Shown: positions 18,946 through 27,658 of the stretch, in pieces
Layout: every line of letters starts with the position of its first letter
How positions within the stretch are numbered: position 1 is the stretch's first letter
Assembly: GCF_003318255.1 (NCBI RefSeq)
Contig: NZ_QOCF01000036.1
Coordinates: 38,694 to 102,693, forward strand
Length of the DNA stretch: 64,000 nt
Direction: 5' to 3'
DNA from: Ruegeria sp. A3M17
GTDB taxonomy: Bacteria > Pseudomonadota > Alphaproteobacteria > Rhodobacterales > Rhodobacteraceae
Notes under the pieces: generated by a model
What the model was told of the DNA's origin: nothing
Seen by the model: only the letters and a program-made list of their open reading frames with translations
Database searches by the model: none
Translations under genes and position numbers: made by a program

Positions 18946-19811
18946 CTGATCCTCCTCCCTAGCCGGGTGGCGGTAATGACAAACACGATGGCGACGAAGC
19001 CGACCGACAGCATCGCGATCAGCGAAAGTGTGGCGCCGAGAGGCCAGTTGTTGGCGGCCCCGAACTGAACCTGAATAAGATTGGCAATCATCTTCCCGTC
19101 CGATCCGCCGACCAGCGCTGGGGTCACGTAGTCACCGACAGTCGGAATGAAGATGATCAGGCATGCAGCAATGATCCCTGGGATGGTCAACGGCAGCGTC
19201 ACCCGCATGAAGCGTTGCAAAGGACTGTTGCCGAGGTCGGTGGCGGCCTCCAACAGGCTTGGATCGATCTTCTGCAACGAGACGTAGATCGGCAGGATCG
19301 CAAAAGGTGCCCAGGCATGAGCAAGTGTCAGCACGACGGCGAATTCATTATACAGCAAGAAGTCGAGCGGTTCGTCGATCAGACCAAGCATCAGTAGTGC
19401 AGAATTCATCACTCCGTTGAACCCAAGGATGAGTTTCCAGGCAAATACGCGCAGCAGATAGCTGGACCAAAACGGAATGGTGATGAGCAGAAGCCAGATG
19501 GTCTTTTTCCGGACCTTCATCGCGATGAAGTACGCGATGGGATAGGCCAGTGCGACAGTAACTACCGTAACTGCTCCGGCAATCCAGATAGACCTTAGCA
19601 TTAAGTGTCGAACCAGCGGATCAGCAAACGCCTCGCTATAGTTTTTCAACGTCGGTGTCTTGTCGAGCGTTACGTAGGTTTGGGTCCAGAATGAATAGGC
19701 GATCAGGATCACCAAAGGCGCCGCCACCAGAAAGCCCACGTATGCCGTGGCTGGTGCGCTGAGGGTATAACCCCGGGACGCTTCGCTACGAAAAATCACC
19801 CTATCTCCCAT
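18942..19811 (-). CDS. PotB-like ABC transporter permease
   Basis: A 289-residue permease and the first gene of the amine operon. It has about six membrane segments, starting at TAYVGFLVAAPLVILIAYSF, and the EAA-type loop LEAATDLGNSPLQRFMRVTLPLTIPGI. Its start (ATG 19809-19811) lies about 20 nt from an 18-bp perfect palindrome that separates it from the divergent TetR gene. The operon is therefore very likely controlled from that site. Confidence 0.92.
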   Translation of the reverse strand: MGDRVIFRSEASRGYTLSAPATAYVGFLVAAPLVILIAYSFWTQTYVTLDKTPTLKNYSEAFADPLVRHLMLRSIWIAGAVTVVTVALAYPIAYFIAMKVRKKTIWLLLITIPFWSSYLLRVFAWKLILGFNGVMNSALLMLGLIDEPLDFLLYNEFAVVLTLAHAWAPFAILPIYVSLQKIDPSLLEAATDLGNSPLQRFMRVTLPLTIPGIIAACLIIFIPTVGDYVTPALVGGSDGKMIANLIQVQFGAANNWPLGATLSLIAMLSVGFVAIVFVITATRLGRRIR

Positions 19812-19831
19812 CTCGGTACTTACGAGTCTCT

Positions 19832-19849
19832 AATGGACGATCGTCCATT
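19832..19849. promoter_or_regulatory. 18-bp perfect palindrome, probable TetR-type operator
   Basis: The sequence AATGGACGATCGTCCATT is its own reverse complement. It lies in the 109-nt divergent region between the amine-uptake operon and the TetR-family gene. Its size and symmetry match operators of BetI-like repressors. It overlaps the place where the leader of the PotB-like gene would be, so binding would block that transcript, and possibly the regulator gene too. Confidence 0.75.
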
Positions 19850-19920
19850 TAATGTTGCGCCAGAAAGGCCTTTCGTGTCAATCTTCCTGTGAGCCACCCA
19901 TATGAGAAGACCCTAAGCTA

Positions 19921-20574
19921 ATGGAATCATTGAATAGAGTGACCGAGCCCAAAGGAAGAAAGCGTAGTTCTAAGCGCGATCCGGAAGCCAATAGGCGGCT
20001 CCTGATCAAGGCGACACTGGATACTATTGCTGATATTGGAGTCACCGATACCTCGGTCAGTCGCATCTGCGAGCGCTCCGGTTTGTCGCGCGGAATGATC
20101 CATTTGCATTTCGGGGGGAAGGACAATTTGCTGACGGCAGCGGCCCAGCATTTCAGTACTGAGTATTATGCCGAGATGGACAGATTGGCCGATCTGGGCT
20201 CGGATGCATCGCCCGAAGACCGAGTGATGGCTGTGATTGAGGCTGATCTGTCCGAAGCTTTGCTCAATCCACGAAGTACGAAAATCTGGCATGCATTCCG
20301 AGGCATCGCGAGCTCACACCCAGGTATTGCCCGATACAGCAGCACTCAGGATCCCAAACTTGTCGAGACTTTGCGGCGTGCGTTCATGGAGATAGCCCAA
20401 CAAAACGGGCATGATCCGAACTTGGTGAATGATGCCACCAGCGGAACGCTGGCCCTACTGGAAGGTATGTGGGTTAATTACCTGACCGATATGCAGATTT
20501 TTTCGCGACGACGCTCTGCTGAACTTATTCGAAGGTTTTTAGGTGGGCTTTTCCCAGGCAAATTCATGCTGTGA
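19921..20574 (+). CDS. TetR-family regulator, BetI-like
   Basis: A 217-residue repressor with an N-terminal TetR helix-turn-helix: RLLIKATLDTIADIGVTDTS, then RICERSGLSRGMIHLHFGGK. The ligand-binding helical domain, with AFRGIASSHPGIARYSSTQD, resembles BetI, which responds to choline or betaine. It is transcribed away from the amine operon and separated from it by the 18-bp palindrome, so it is the probable specific regulator. The inducer is likely the imported amine or a metabolite. The call of the TetR family is firm; the BetI resemblance is by recall of motif pattern. Confidence 0.9.
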   Translation: MESLNRVTEPKGRKRSSKRDPEANRRLLIKATLDTIADIGVTDTSVSRICERSGLSRGMIHLHFGGKDNLLTAAAQHFSTEYYAEMDRLADLGSDASPEDRVMAVIEADLSEALLNPRSTKIWHAFRGIASSHPGIARYSSTQDPKLVETLRRAFMEIAQQNGHDPNLVNDATSGTLALLEGMWVNYLTDMQIFSRRRSAELIRRFLGGLFPGKFML

Positions 20575-20701
20575 GGCTTGGCGACGCTCAGATTTGAGGT
20601 AGAGACAAAACCCCTTCTTTGAAAGCCGTCTGCTTTCTCGCAATCCTTGATCGGCATGTTGCACCTTCGCGCGGTTTGATCCTACTGGGGCTTGGTCTGC
20701 A

Positions 20702-21181
20702 ATGCTACTTAGGAATGTCCGTTACGGCGTCGCCTACCGTGAACTGGAAGAGATCATGGCGGAACGTGGGGTGATGGTCGATCATGCAACGCTTAACCAC
20801 AGGGTCGTCAAGTTTTCACCCTTGGCCCCTCACGCGGTTCAGAAACGGAAGACCAACACCGTTGCATCTTGGCGTATGGATGAGACTTATGTCAAAGTTC
20901 GTGGTGAATGGGCGTATCTGTATCGAGCCGTAAATCGCGACGGGCAAACCCTTGATTTCATGCTATCCGAGAAACGAGACACCAAGTCCGCAAAGAAATT
21001 CTTCGTCAATGCTCTGTGCACCAATGGTATTCCGAATACGGCTCACGAGACCGATGCCGGCTTCAAACGCCTCATCTCGGCTGCGGCAACACTCTCGGGG
21101 ATTGAGACCGCCAACATGATCCGGAATGGACAGCTTGGGCCTTCGACAAACGGTTTCCGTCAATTTGCAAAGCTCACAGGC
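20702..21181 (+). pseudogene. IS6-family transposase with internal deletion
   Basis: The frame starts VRYGVAYRELEEIMAERGVM and continues SWRMDETYVKVRGEWAYLYR, which carries the first catalytic Asp of the DDE domain. After NALCTNGIP it jumps to GFKRLISAAATLSGIETANM and the end block MIRNGQL, so the central part with the second Asp and the Glu is deleted. The reading frame continues past the family end into unrelated sequence (to 21412). It cannot be active. It sits between the amine operon regulator and the peptide operon. Confidence 0.8.
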
Positions 21182-21431
21182 AAACTTCGCCTAATCAGAG
21201 CGATAGATTTGAACCAAGCCAAAATTTGCGACAAAACCGCTTTGGCGCGTGGTCGATCAATATGGCATCGTGTTGGACAAAATACTCCAACAAAAAAGGG
21301 ACAAACGGGTTTTAAAACGCCTGTTACATCGCCTGATAATGCGTCTTGGTTTCGTTCCCAAACAAACATCATAGACAAGCTACGTTCACATGCCGTCACC
21401 CGAGCCGCTTGAAATCCTTGTACCACTTGAA

Positions 21432-21602
21432 TTAGAAGCCCTGCGATTGCCCCTTACGACGGCAAAGCTCAGCTACGCTGTCCTCGTCACGAAACCCATC
21501 AAGTACGATCCGAATCTCCTCTTCGCTGGAATTCTGCTTGCACATAACACGCTTGATTTCTTTGACGATTTCATCGCCGGTGCTCGCCTTTGTTTTTCTC
21601 AT
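21432..21602 (-). pseudogene. IS3-family orfA N-terminal relic
   Basis: The minus-strand frame from ATG 21600-21602 reads MRKTKASTGDEIVKEIKRVM and then EEEIRIVLDGFRDEDSVAEL. This is the helix-turn-helix start of the IS3-type OrfA whose partner orfB is intact at 44499-45479. The frame leaves the family after ELCRRKG and stops. About 25 bases upstream of the ATG resemble the stretch upstream of the other relic at 60330 (CTCATCG, then a CCAAG/AGTGGA block), so the native 5' leader is kept. The rest of the element is gone. Confidence 0.65.
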
Positions 21603-21715
21603 CGTCCACTTCTTGGTGGCAGCGATGAGTAACAAACCATTTCTTAGCAAAAAGACCTACTTGGACCCATAAGCGCCTACTTCAAACAACATAAGAGTTA
21701 CTGGATCAAAGCCCA

Positions 21716-21730
21716 ACTTGGGCACCAAGT
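21716..21730 (-). terminator. Hairpin downstream of the M81 peptidase gene
   Basis: The arms ACTTGG and CCAAGT form a 6-bp stem with a 3-base loop, 16 nt after the stop of the last gene of the peptide operon. No clear U-run follows, so termination here is only a possibility. Confidence 0.3.
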
Positions 21731-21746
21731 CGATCATTTGACACCA

Positions 21747-23234
21747 TTATCTGTTGGCGGTGTTGGGCAATCTGGTTGAGACATTGGAATAGGGGACTTG
21801 CTCCAGATTGCACAGAAACGCACCTGGCGCAGAAACGGCAAAAACGTCGGCTGCAATGGGCTCAAAATCGGCCCTGAAATGCGTCGTGCTCTTTACGCAG
21901 ACGACGGAATAATGCGTTGGATCAAGCCCAATATGAGTAAAATGTGCACGATCCAGACATTGATTAGGTAGGCTTGTGACAACGAGGTCGATCTCGGCTT
22001 CGAAACCAACCAACCGTAATGCAGCTGTCTTGCCAAGCGTTGCAACACCACCGCCATACATTTCACCAGTATAGCGGCATGTGCCATCCCCTAAGGCCAG
22101 TACTTCAAACTCTGCTTTGATCGGAACGTGCCCAGCTAAGTTGGACTTTGCACCGATCGCCAGTTTGACCATTGCACCTTCACCTGCCGCATGGGCTTGT
22201 TCTGCACTTTCCGGATCATGGAACAGGCCCATCAAAACACTTTTTGTACCACCTTCAATCAGTGCTGCCAGCAACCCAGTGGTATCAGACGTCCCGCCCG
22301 CACCGGCGTTGTCCTGAACATCTGCCAAAACAACCGGCTTTTTCCGACTTTGGCGGCATGTCAAAACCGCTTCTTCCAAAGACAGCATTGAGCAATCAAG
22401 ATCCGCTTCACGGGCCATAAACAAATTGACGATCTCGTCTGCAGCAGCGGCAGCTTTGTTGGCAGTGGCAGCGTAGACAACGCAAGACGGGCCTGTGTCT
22501 GGGAAATCTGCCGCTGTAAAACCTAGAGCGATCTCTGCCAGGATTCCCTGCTGCTCCAACCTTGCTGGAACTTGATAGATTTCGTCGAAGGGCGGAGCGC
22601 CAGTATATTGCGCGTGCAGGGGGATGAGATAAGGCACCGCTCGGAACGCTTTGAATAGTGTTTCGCCATCGAAAAGGCACTGCAGGACAGGAACGCATCG
22701 TGCGCCAGTTTCTGCCATATCCAAATGGGGATAGGTGCGAAAAATCGACAGGTAATCCGCGTGTTCCACCATCTGAGCAGATATGTTGGCATGCAGGTCT
22801 AAACTTGCAACCACTGGAATTTTGGGGCCCACGGCTTCACGCACACGGCGCAATATCTCTCCTTCGCCGTCGGCAAGATTTTCGGTGACCATTGCCCCGT
22901 GGAGATCAAGAAAAACGCCGTCGATGTGACCCGCTTCTTTAATTCCATCTAACAGCTTCCCGCAAATCGTTTCGAATGCGTGATCGGTTACATGAGCGGA
23001 CGGCTCGGCTGAGCACCACAGTATCGGCTCGATTTCAAACCCTGCGGCGGCAGCCGCCGCGGCAAAACCTGCGACAGGTAGGTTCATACCATCAGTTTCC
23101 AAGATAACCTGTGAGCCGTGCAACATGCCGGGCCAAGAATCTGCCATCTCGAACTTGTGCAGACCTGCTTTTGACACACCGAAGCAATTGGTTTCATGCT
23201 GAAACCCCGCGATCGCAATACGCTTGGTCGTCAT
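21747..23234 (-). CDS. M81-family metallopeptidase (MlrC-like)
   Basis: A 495-residue protein of the MlrC family, named for the enzyme that cleaves linearised microcystin. The N-terminal motif IAIAGFQHETNCFG supplies the His-Glu metal pair, and the FLDLHGAMVTE and ASLDLHANIS segments carry further conserved Asp/His residues. The second half (VLADVQDNAGAGGTSDTTGL) is the usual C-terminal domain. It overlaps the amidohydrolase gene by one base (TAATG) and ends the operon that encodes a Dpp-type importer. A role in breaking down an imported peptide or amide is inferred; most family members have no known substrate. Confidence 0.9.
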   Translation of the reverse strand: MTTKRIAIAGFQHETNCFGVSKAGLHKFEMADSWPGMLHGSQVILETDGMNLPVAGFAAAAAAAGFEIEPILWCSAEPSAHVTDHAFETICGKLLDGIKEAGHIDGVFLDLHGAMVTENLADGEGEILRRVREAVGPKIPVVASLDLHANISAQMVEHADYLSIFRTYPHLDMAETGARCVPVLQCLFDGETLFKAFRAVPYLIPLHAQYTGAPPFDEIYQVPARLEQQGILAEIALGFTAADFPDTGPSCVVYAATANKAAAAADEIVNLFMAREADLDCSMLSLEEAVLTCRQSRKKPVVLADVQDNAGAGGTSDTTGLLAALIEGGTKSVLMGLFHDPESAEQAHAAGEGAMVKLAIGAKSNLAGHVPIKAEFEVLALGDGTCRYTGEMYGGGVATLGKTAALRLVGFEAEIDLVVTSLPNQCLDRAHFTHIGLDPTHYSVVCVKSTTHFRADFEPIAADVFAVSAPGAFLCNLEQVPYSNVSTRLPNTANR

Positions 23235-24880
23235 TAGGTGTGCTCGATTTCTTTTTTGCGATACGTTGCAGCAAAAACACTTTGGCCGGCGCGGATCGTT
23301 TCGAGCACCTGTGTATCATTCAGACGGTTCGGATCGTGAAGGGGATTGCGCGAGAGGACAACGAAGTCCGCAATTTTACCCGTCTCGATAGATCCGCGCC
23401 GATCCTCCTTGAACACCTGCCAGGCGGCGTCGATGGTTTGGGCACGCAAAGCTGAAAGAACGCTGATCTTCTGATCCTCGCCAAGCACACGGCCTGAAGA
23501 GGTTTTCCGATTTACCGCACAATGGGCCAGATGGATTGGACGTGTTGGCGTGACCGACGCGTCGTTGTGGATCGTATAACGCACGCCAAACCGCTCGGCT
23601 GATGCTGCCGGGGATATCCTCTCGGACCGCTCGGGGCCCAAGAAGGTGTCATAGTGGCGTTCCCCCCAAAAATAAACATGCGCGGGAAAGAAGCTAACGG
23701 TAAGGCCAAGTTGGGCCATACGCTCTAATTGATCATCCCGCAGGGCCTGGCCATGAATAATGGTGTGCCGATGATCTGCGCGGGGATACGCACGCAGTAC
23801 TTTTTCAACCGCATCAATGAACATCTCGGCGCCGGCATCGCCGTTGCAGTGGCAATGAATCTGTAAACCCCTGCTATGCAGTTTGCTGACATCAGCATCC
23901 AGCTGCTCTTGCGAGGTGTAAGTCATCCCACGAGGATGTTCTGGATCAGCCGGCTTGAAATACGGAACAGACAGATACGCGGTCTGCAACTGAAAAGCCC
24001 CATCCGTGAACAGTTTGCGCGGACCTAGTGTGAAATGCGGGTTGCCGGGCCAGTTCGTGCCGATCCATTGGGTACTTAGCTCTGGCTCCAGTCTTCCGAC
24101 GGGTAACAGCTCGATATCAATTCCCGGATCCTGATCTGCGGGCAGGCTGGCGAAGTGATCCAGCATGGTTTGCGACGTCCAGGCATTTTGGGCATAGGTC
24201 ACCCCATGGGTCAGATATTCGTCACGGCAGGCATCAAAGCCCTGCCAGAACCTTTCGCGGTCAATCAGGAAATCGGTATCGCCCATCTCTCCCATGGCCG
24301 AAAGACCTTCGATCAATCCCGTTAGGGCTCCGGTTTCAGGGTCACGGCCAAAACGGCCACCGTCCGGGTCTGGTGTGTGACGGGTTACCCCACGCTTCTC
24401 AAGCGCAAGAGAATTTGCCGTGCCATTGTGACCCGATGCATGAATAACCCAGATTGGATGACGCTGTGATACCTTGTCCAACTCGGCCCGCGTGGGCATA
24501 CGACCTTCGAGAATGGATGTATTGTCAATCGACACTCCCATGATCCATTCACCCTCGGGCGTTGCACTAGCCTTTTCCCGCAGCCTGTCCAACGCCTGCG
24601 CCATGGTCCGGCAATCCCCTAAAGGAGGCGACGACAGGTCAACACGGAACAGCCGGATGAACCCCGGATCCGGGAAATGCCCGTGAGGGTCAATAAACGC
24701 GGGCATCAGAGTGCGCCCCTGCAGGTTGCGTTCCTGAGTATCCGCAGGCATGCAAGCGCGCAGATCGGCCTCGGTTCCAACGTCCTTGATCCTGTGTCCT
24801 TCGGTCAGAACCGCCTCCGGCGAAGAATTCTGCGCATCCATTGTCAGGATTGTGCCGTTGAAGAAAAGTGTACTTGGCAT
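23234..24880 (-). CDS. YtcJ-type metal-dependent amidohydrolase
   Basis: About 548 residues of the amidohydrolase superfamily, YtcJ/formamide-deformylase-like subgroup. The metal site His-x-His is in PAFIDPHGHF, and the later CHCNGDAGAEMFIDAVEK and HTIIHGQAL blocks hold further ligands. The closing NRKTSSGRVLGEDQKISVLS and GSIETGKIADFVVL blocks are typical of the superfamily. I chose ATG 24878-24880 (MPSTLFFNGTILTMD), 11 nt after the upstream ATPase gene stop; the longer open frame would overlap that gene by about 70 nt with no conserved sequence. The likely task is hydrolysis of an amide from the imported compound. Confidence 0.88.
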   Translation of the reverse strand: MPSTLFFNGTILTMDAQNSSPEAVLTEGHRIKDVGTEADLRACMPADTQERNLQGRTLMPAFIDPHGHFPDPGFIRLFRVDLSSPPLGDCRTMAQALDRLREKASATPEGEWIMGVSIDNTSILEGRMPTRAELDKVSQRHPIWVIHASGHNGTANSLALEKRGVTRHTPDPDGGRFGRDPETGALTGLIEGLSAMGEMGDTDFLIDRERFWQGFDACRDEYLTHGVTYAQNAWTSQTMLDHFASLPADQDPGIDIELLPVGRLEPELSTQWIGTNWPGNPHFTLGPRKLFTDGAFQLQTAYLSVPYFKPADPEHPRGMTYTSQEQLDADVSKLHSRGLQIHCHCNGDAGAEMFIDAVEKVLRAYPRADHRHTIIHGQALRDDQLERMAQLGLTVSFFPAHVYFWGERHYDTFLGPERSERISPAASAERFGVRYTIHNDASVTPTRPIHLAHCAVNRKTSSGRVLGEDQKISVLSALRAQTIDAAWQVFKEDRRGSIETGKIADFVVLSRNPLHDPNRLNDTQVLETIRAGQSVFAATYRKKEIEHT

Positions 24881-24891
24881 TGGGCTTCCTA

Positions 24892-25815
24892 CTACGATAA
24901 CGGCGCCAGACAACGCAGCCCGTGGCCGCCGTCCACTTCCCATTCTGGAGTCTGGGTGCAAATGTCCTTTGCAAAAGGACAGCGTTCACGGAATTCACAT
25001 CCAGAGGGGCGTTTGAGCAGGCTGGGGGGTTCACCTTTTAGGGCAATCCGTTCCAACCGCGCATCCGGATCCGGCTCTGGGTTGGCGCTTAACAGGCAGC
25101 GGGTGTAGGGGTGGCGCGGATCTCTGAAAATCGTCTCGGTTGTGCCTTCTTCTACCAACCGGCCCAGATACATGATGCCCATTCTGTCGGCCACGTGGCG
25201 TACAACGCTGAGGTTATGGGTGATGATTACCATCGCCAGACCCAGCCGTTCGCGCAGATCGTTGAGCAGGTTCAAAAGCTCACCTTGCACCGACACATCG
25301 AGGCCTGCGGTCGGTTCATCCGCGAGGATCAATTTCGGCTCCAACGCCAGCGCTCGGGCCACGCCCACTCGCCGCGCTTGCCCACCCGACAACTGATAGG
25401 GATAGCGGTCTGCGAAATGCGTGGGCAGATTGACCATTTCCAGCAGTCGCTTGGCTTCTGCATCCAGATCTTTGTCTTTCATACCCTGAATACGGTAAGG
25501 CTCAGTGATCAGGCTGCGGATTGTTAGACGCGGCGACAGGCTTCCCACCGGATCCTGAAACATCATTGCCATGTCTTTGCGCAGCGGACGCATGACACGT
25601 TCCGGCGCGCCGCGAATTTCCTGCCCCTCAAAAGTAACCGAGCCGTCCTGCGCAGGCGCAAGACCCGCAATGGCGCGTATCACGGTCGTTTTGCCAGATC
25701 CGCTTTCGCCAACCAGCGCGTAAGTCTCGCCGGGTTGCACGGTAAAGCTGACACCCGCCAAAACATTGACTGGGCCATAGCTAGTTTTAAGGTCCACGAC
25801 GTTCAGCAAGCTCAT
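24892..25815 (-). CDS. Dipeptide/oligopeptide ABC transporter ATP-binding protein (DppF-like)
   Basis: About 307 residues. Walker A is GESGSGKTT, the signature is LSGGQARRVGVARALAL and Walker B is LILADEPTAGLD. The C-terminal oligopeptide-transporter extension contains the iron-sulfur-like Cys cluster CEFRERCPFAKDIC. The start ATG 25813-25815 makes an ATGA overlap with the DppD-like gene; the longer open frame lies inside that gene. It pairs with the DppD-like subunit to power the importer. Confidence 0.92.
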   Translation of the reverse strand: MSLLNVVDLKTSYGPVNVLAGVSFTVQPGETYALVGESGSGKTTVIRAIAGLAPAQDGSVTFEGQEIRGAPERVMRPLRKDMAMMFQDPVGSLSPRLTIRSLITEPYRIQGMKDKDLDAEAKRLLEMVNLPTHFADRYPYQLSGGQARRVGVARALALEPKLILADEPTAGLDVSVQGELLNLLNDLRERLGLAMVIITHNLSVVRHVADRMGIMYLGRLVEEGTTETIFRDPRHPYTRCLLSANPEPDPDARLERIALKGEPPSLLKRPSGCEFRERCPFAKDICTQTPEWEVDGGHGLRCLAPLS

Positions 25816-26792
25816 GTTGTGACCTCCTCGTGGTTCAGCCAGCATGCGGCGTGATGGCCTTCTTTCAATTGATCCAACGGCGGCACTTCGGTGGCGCACC
25901 GTGCCATTGCTTGATCACAACGATCGCGGAAGATGCAGCCACCCGGTAGGTTGGCCAGATCAGGCACTTCACCGGGAATGGTCGGCAACACACGCGCGCG
26001 TTCTTTGATATGACCGGGATCACATTCGATCAGGCGGCGTGTGTAGGGGTGTTTTGGGTTATGAAAAATCTCACGCACTTCGCCGCTTTCGACAACTGCG
26101 CCGGCATACATCACCACCACCCGCTCACAGAGTTCCGCAATCACGCCCAGATGGTGCGAGATGAACAGGATGGCACAGTGAAACTCGCGCTGCAGCTCTT
26201 GCAGACGTTCGATGATCTGCACCTCAAGCGTTGCGTCCAGCGCTGTGGTCGGCTCATCCGCGATCAAAAGGTCAGGCTCTGACATCAACGCCATTGCGAT
26301 AGCGATCCGTTGGCGCATTCCGCCCGAGAATTCATGCGGGTATTGCTTTAGGCGCGCCTCGGGATCGGGGATGCCAACAGCGCCCAGCATTTTGGCGGCG
26401 TGGGCCAGCTTGTCCGGTTTTGACTGTTTGGAGCGGTGCTGAATATCCAGCATCTGCTGCCCAATGGTCAGAACCGGATTGTGCGTTTGCATCGGGTCTT
26501 GAAAGACGATGGATATGTCCGCCCCGCGCAGTTCGCGCATATGTCGTTCCGATGATTGCAGCAAATCCTGCCCTTTGAACCTGATCTCTCCTTCGCGGAA
26601 CCGCGTATTGGGCGCTGTCAAACGCAGGATGGACGAGATCAGAGTGGACTTACCGCAGCCGGATTCCCCGACAATGCCAACTATTTCGCCTTTGTTGACG
26701 TCGAATGTGATGTCTCTCAGAGCCTTGAGGTCGCCCCGGCCGGTTTCGTAGTCGACGCTAAGGTGGTCGATTTCCAGAAGTGTGTCGGTCAT
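25812..26792 (-). CDS. Dipeptide/oligopeptide ABC transporter ATP-binding protein (DppD-like)
   Basis: A 326-residue ATPase with Walker A GESGCGKSTL, signature FSGGMRQRIAIAMAL and Walker B LLIADEPTTALD. The C-terminal Cys-containing extension (GGCIFRDRCDQAMARC) is typical of Opp/Dpp ATPases. ATGA overlaps link it to the permease gene before it and the DppF-like gene after it. Confidence 0.93.
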   Translation of the reverse strand: MTDTLLEIDHLSVDYETGRGDLKALRDITFDVNKGEIVGIVGESGCGKSTLISSILRLTAPNTRFREGEIRFKGQDLLQSSERHMRELRGADISIVFQDPMQTHNPVLTIGQQMLDIQHRSKQSKPDKLAHAAKMLGAVGIPDPEARLKQYPHEFSGGMRQRIAIAMALMSEPDLLIADEPTTALDATLEVQIIERLQELQREFHCAILFISHHLGVIAELCERVVVMYAGAVVESGEVREIFHNPKHPYTRRLIECDPGHIKERARVLPTIPGEVPDLANLPGGCIFRDRCDQAMARCATEVPPLDQLKEGHHAACWLNHEEVTT

Positions 26793-27646
26793 CGTTGTTT
26801 CCTCAGTTTCGGGTCAACCACATCGCGCAGGCTTTCACCCAGGAACGTGAATCCAAGCGTTGCCAGAATGATCGGCAAGCCCCCACCCACCACCAGCCAC
26901 GGCGTTTGACGGATCAGAGAATAGCCATCCTTAAGCAAAGCACCCCAGCTGGGCGTCGGAGGTTTCACACCCAGCCCCAAAAAGGACAGGCCCGCCTCCA
27001 ACGCGATAACCGTGGGGATATCCATGGCCGCCAACACAGCGAGAACGCCAATGATATTTGGCAGCATATGCACGCCCAGAATGCGCGCCATGCTAGCCCC
27101 CATCGACCGCTCTGCCAGAATGAATTCAGAGTTGCGCAGCGTCAGTGTCTGGGTTCGCGCGACGCGACCGTAAGTTGGGATTGAGGTCGCCATGACGACG
27201 AAGACCACGGTTTGAAGGCTGGGTCCGATCAGGGCCACAACGGCAAGCGCAAACATCACCGTTGGAAAAGATCGGATGGTATCGAAGAACAGCATCAGAA
27301 GATTATCAAGCCATTTCGGCCCATACCCGGCAATCATGCCCAGCGTCAGGCCAATCGCCATTGCGCCGAACACGGCAGGCAATGCCACCTTGAGCGCAAC
27401 TTGCCCCCCGGCGATAACCCGCGAAAACGTATCGCGCCCTAACTGATCTGTACCTAGCAGGTGTGCGGCGGACGGTCCTTGCAAGCGAGATTTGATATCC
27501 ATCGCAATCGGATCATAGGGTACAATCCAATAGGCGAAGATGGCACAGAACACGATGACACCGACGATGATCAAGCCCATAAGTCCAAGCGGGTCGCGGG
27601 CGACGCCGATGATGATCTGGCCAAGTTCGGAACGAGATTTTTCCAT
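26789..27646 (-). CDS. Dipeptide ABC transporter permease (DppC-like)
   Basis: A 285-residue permease with an N-terminal membrane segment (LMGLIIVGVIVFCAIFAYWI) and the conserved HLLGTDQLGRDTFSRVIAGG block, which marks DppC/OppC proteins. The EAA loop (AERSMGASMARILGVHMLPN) contacts the ATPases. It starts 12 nt after the DppB-like gene. Confidence 0.93.
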   Translation of the reverse strand: MEKSRSELGQIIIGVARDPLGLMGLIIVGVIVFCAIFAYWIVPYDPIAMDIKSRLQGPSAAHLLGTDQLGRDTFSRVIAGGQVALKVALPAVFGAMAIGLTLGMIAGYGPKWLDNLLMLFFDTIRSFPTVMFALAVVALIGPSLQTVVFVVMATSIPTYGRVARTQTLTLRNSEFILAERSMGASMARILGVHMLPNIIGVLAVLAAMDIPTVIALEAGLSFLGLGVKPPTPSWGALLKDGYSLIRQTPWLVVGGGLPIILATLGFTFLGESLRDVVDPKLRKQR

Positions 27647-27658
27647 AACGCTCCCTCC

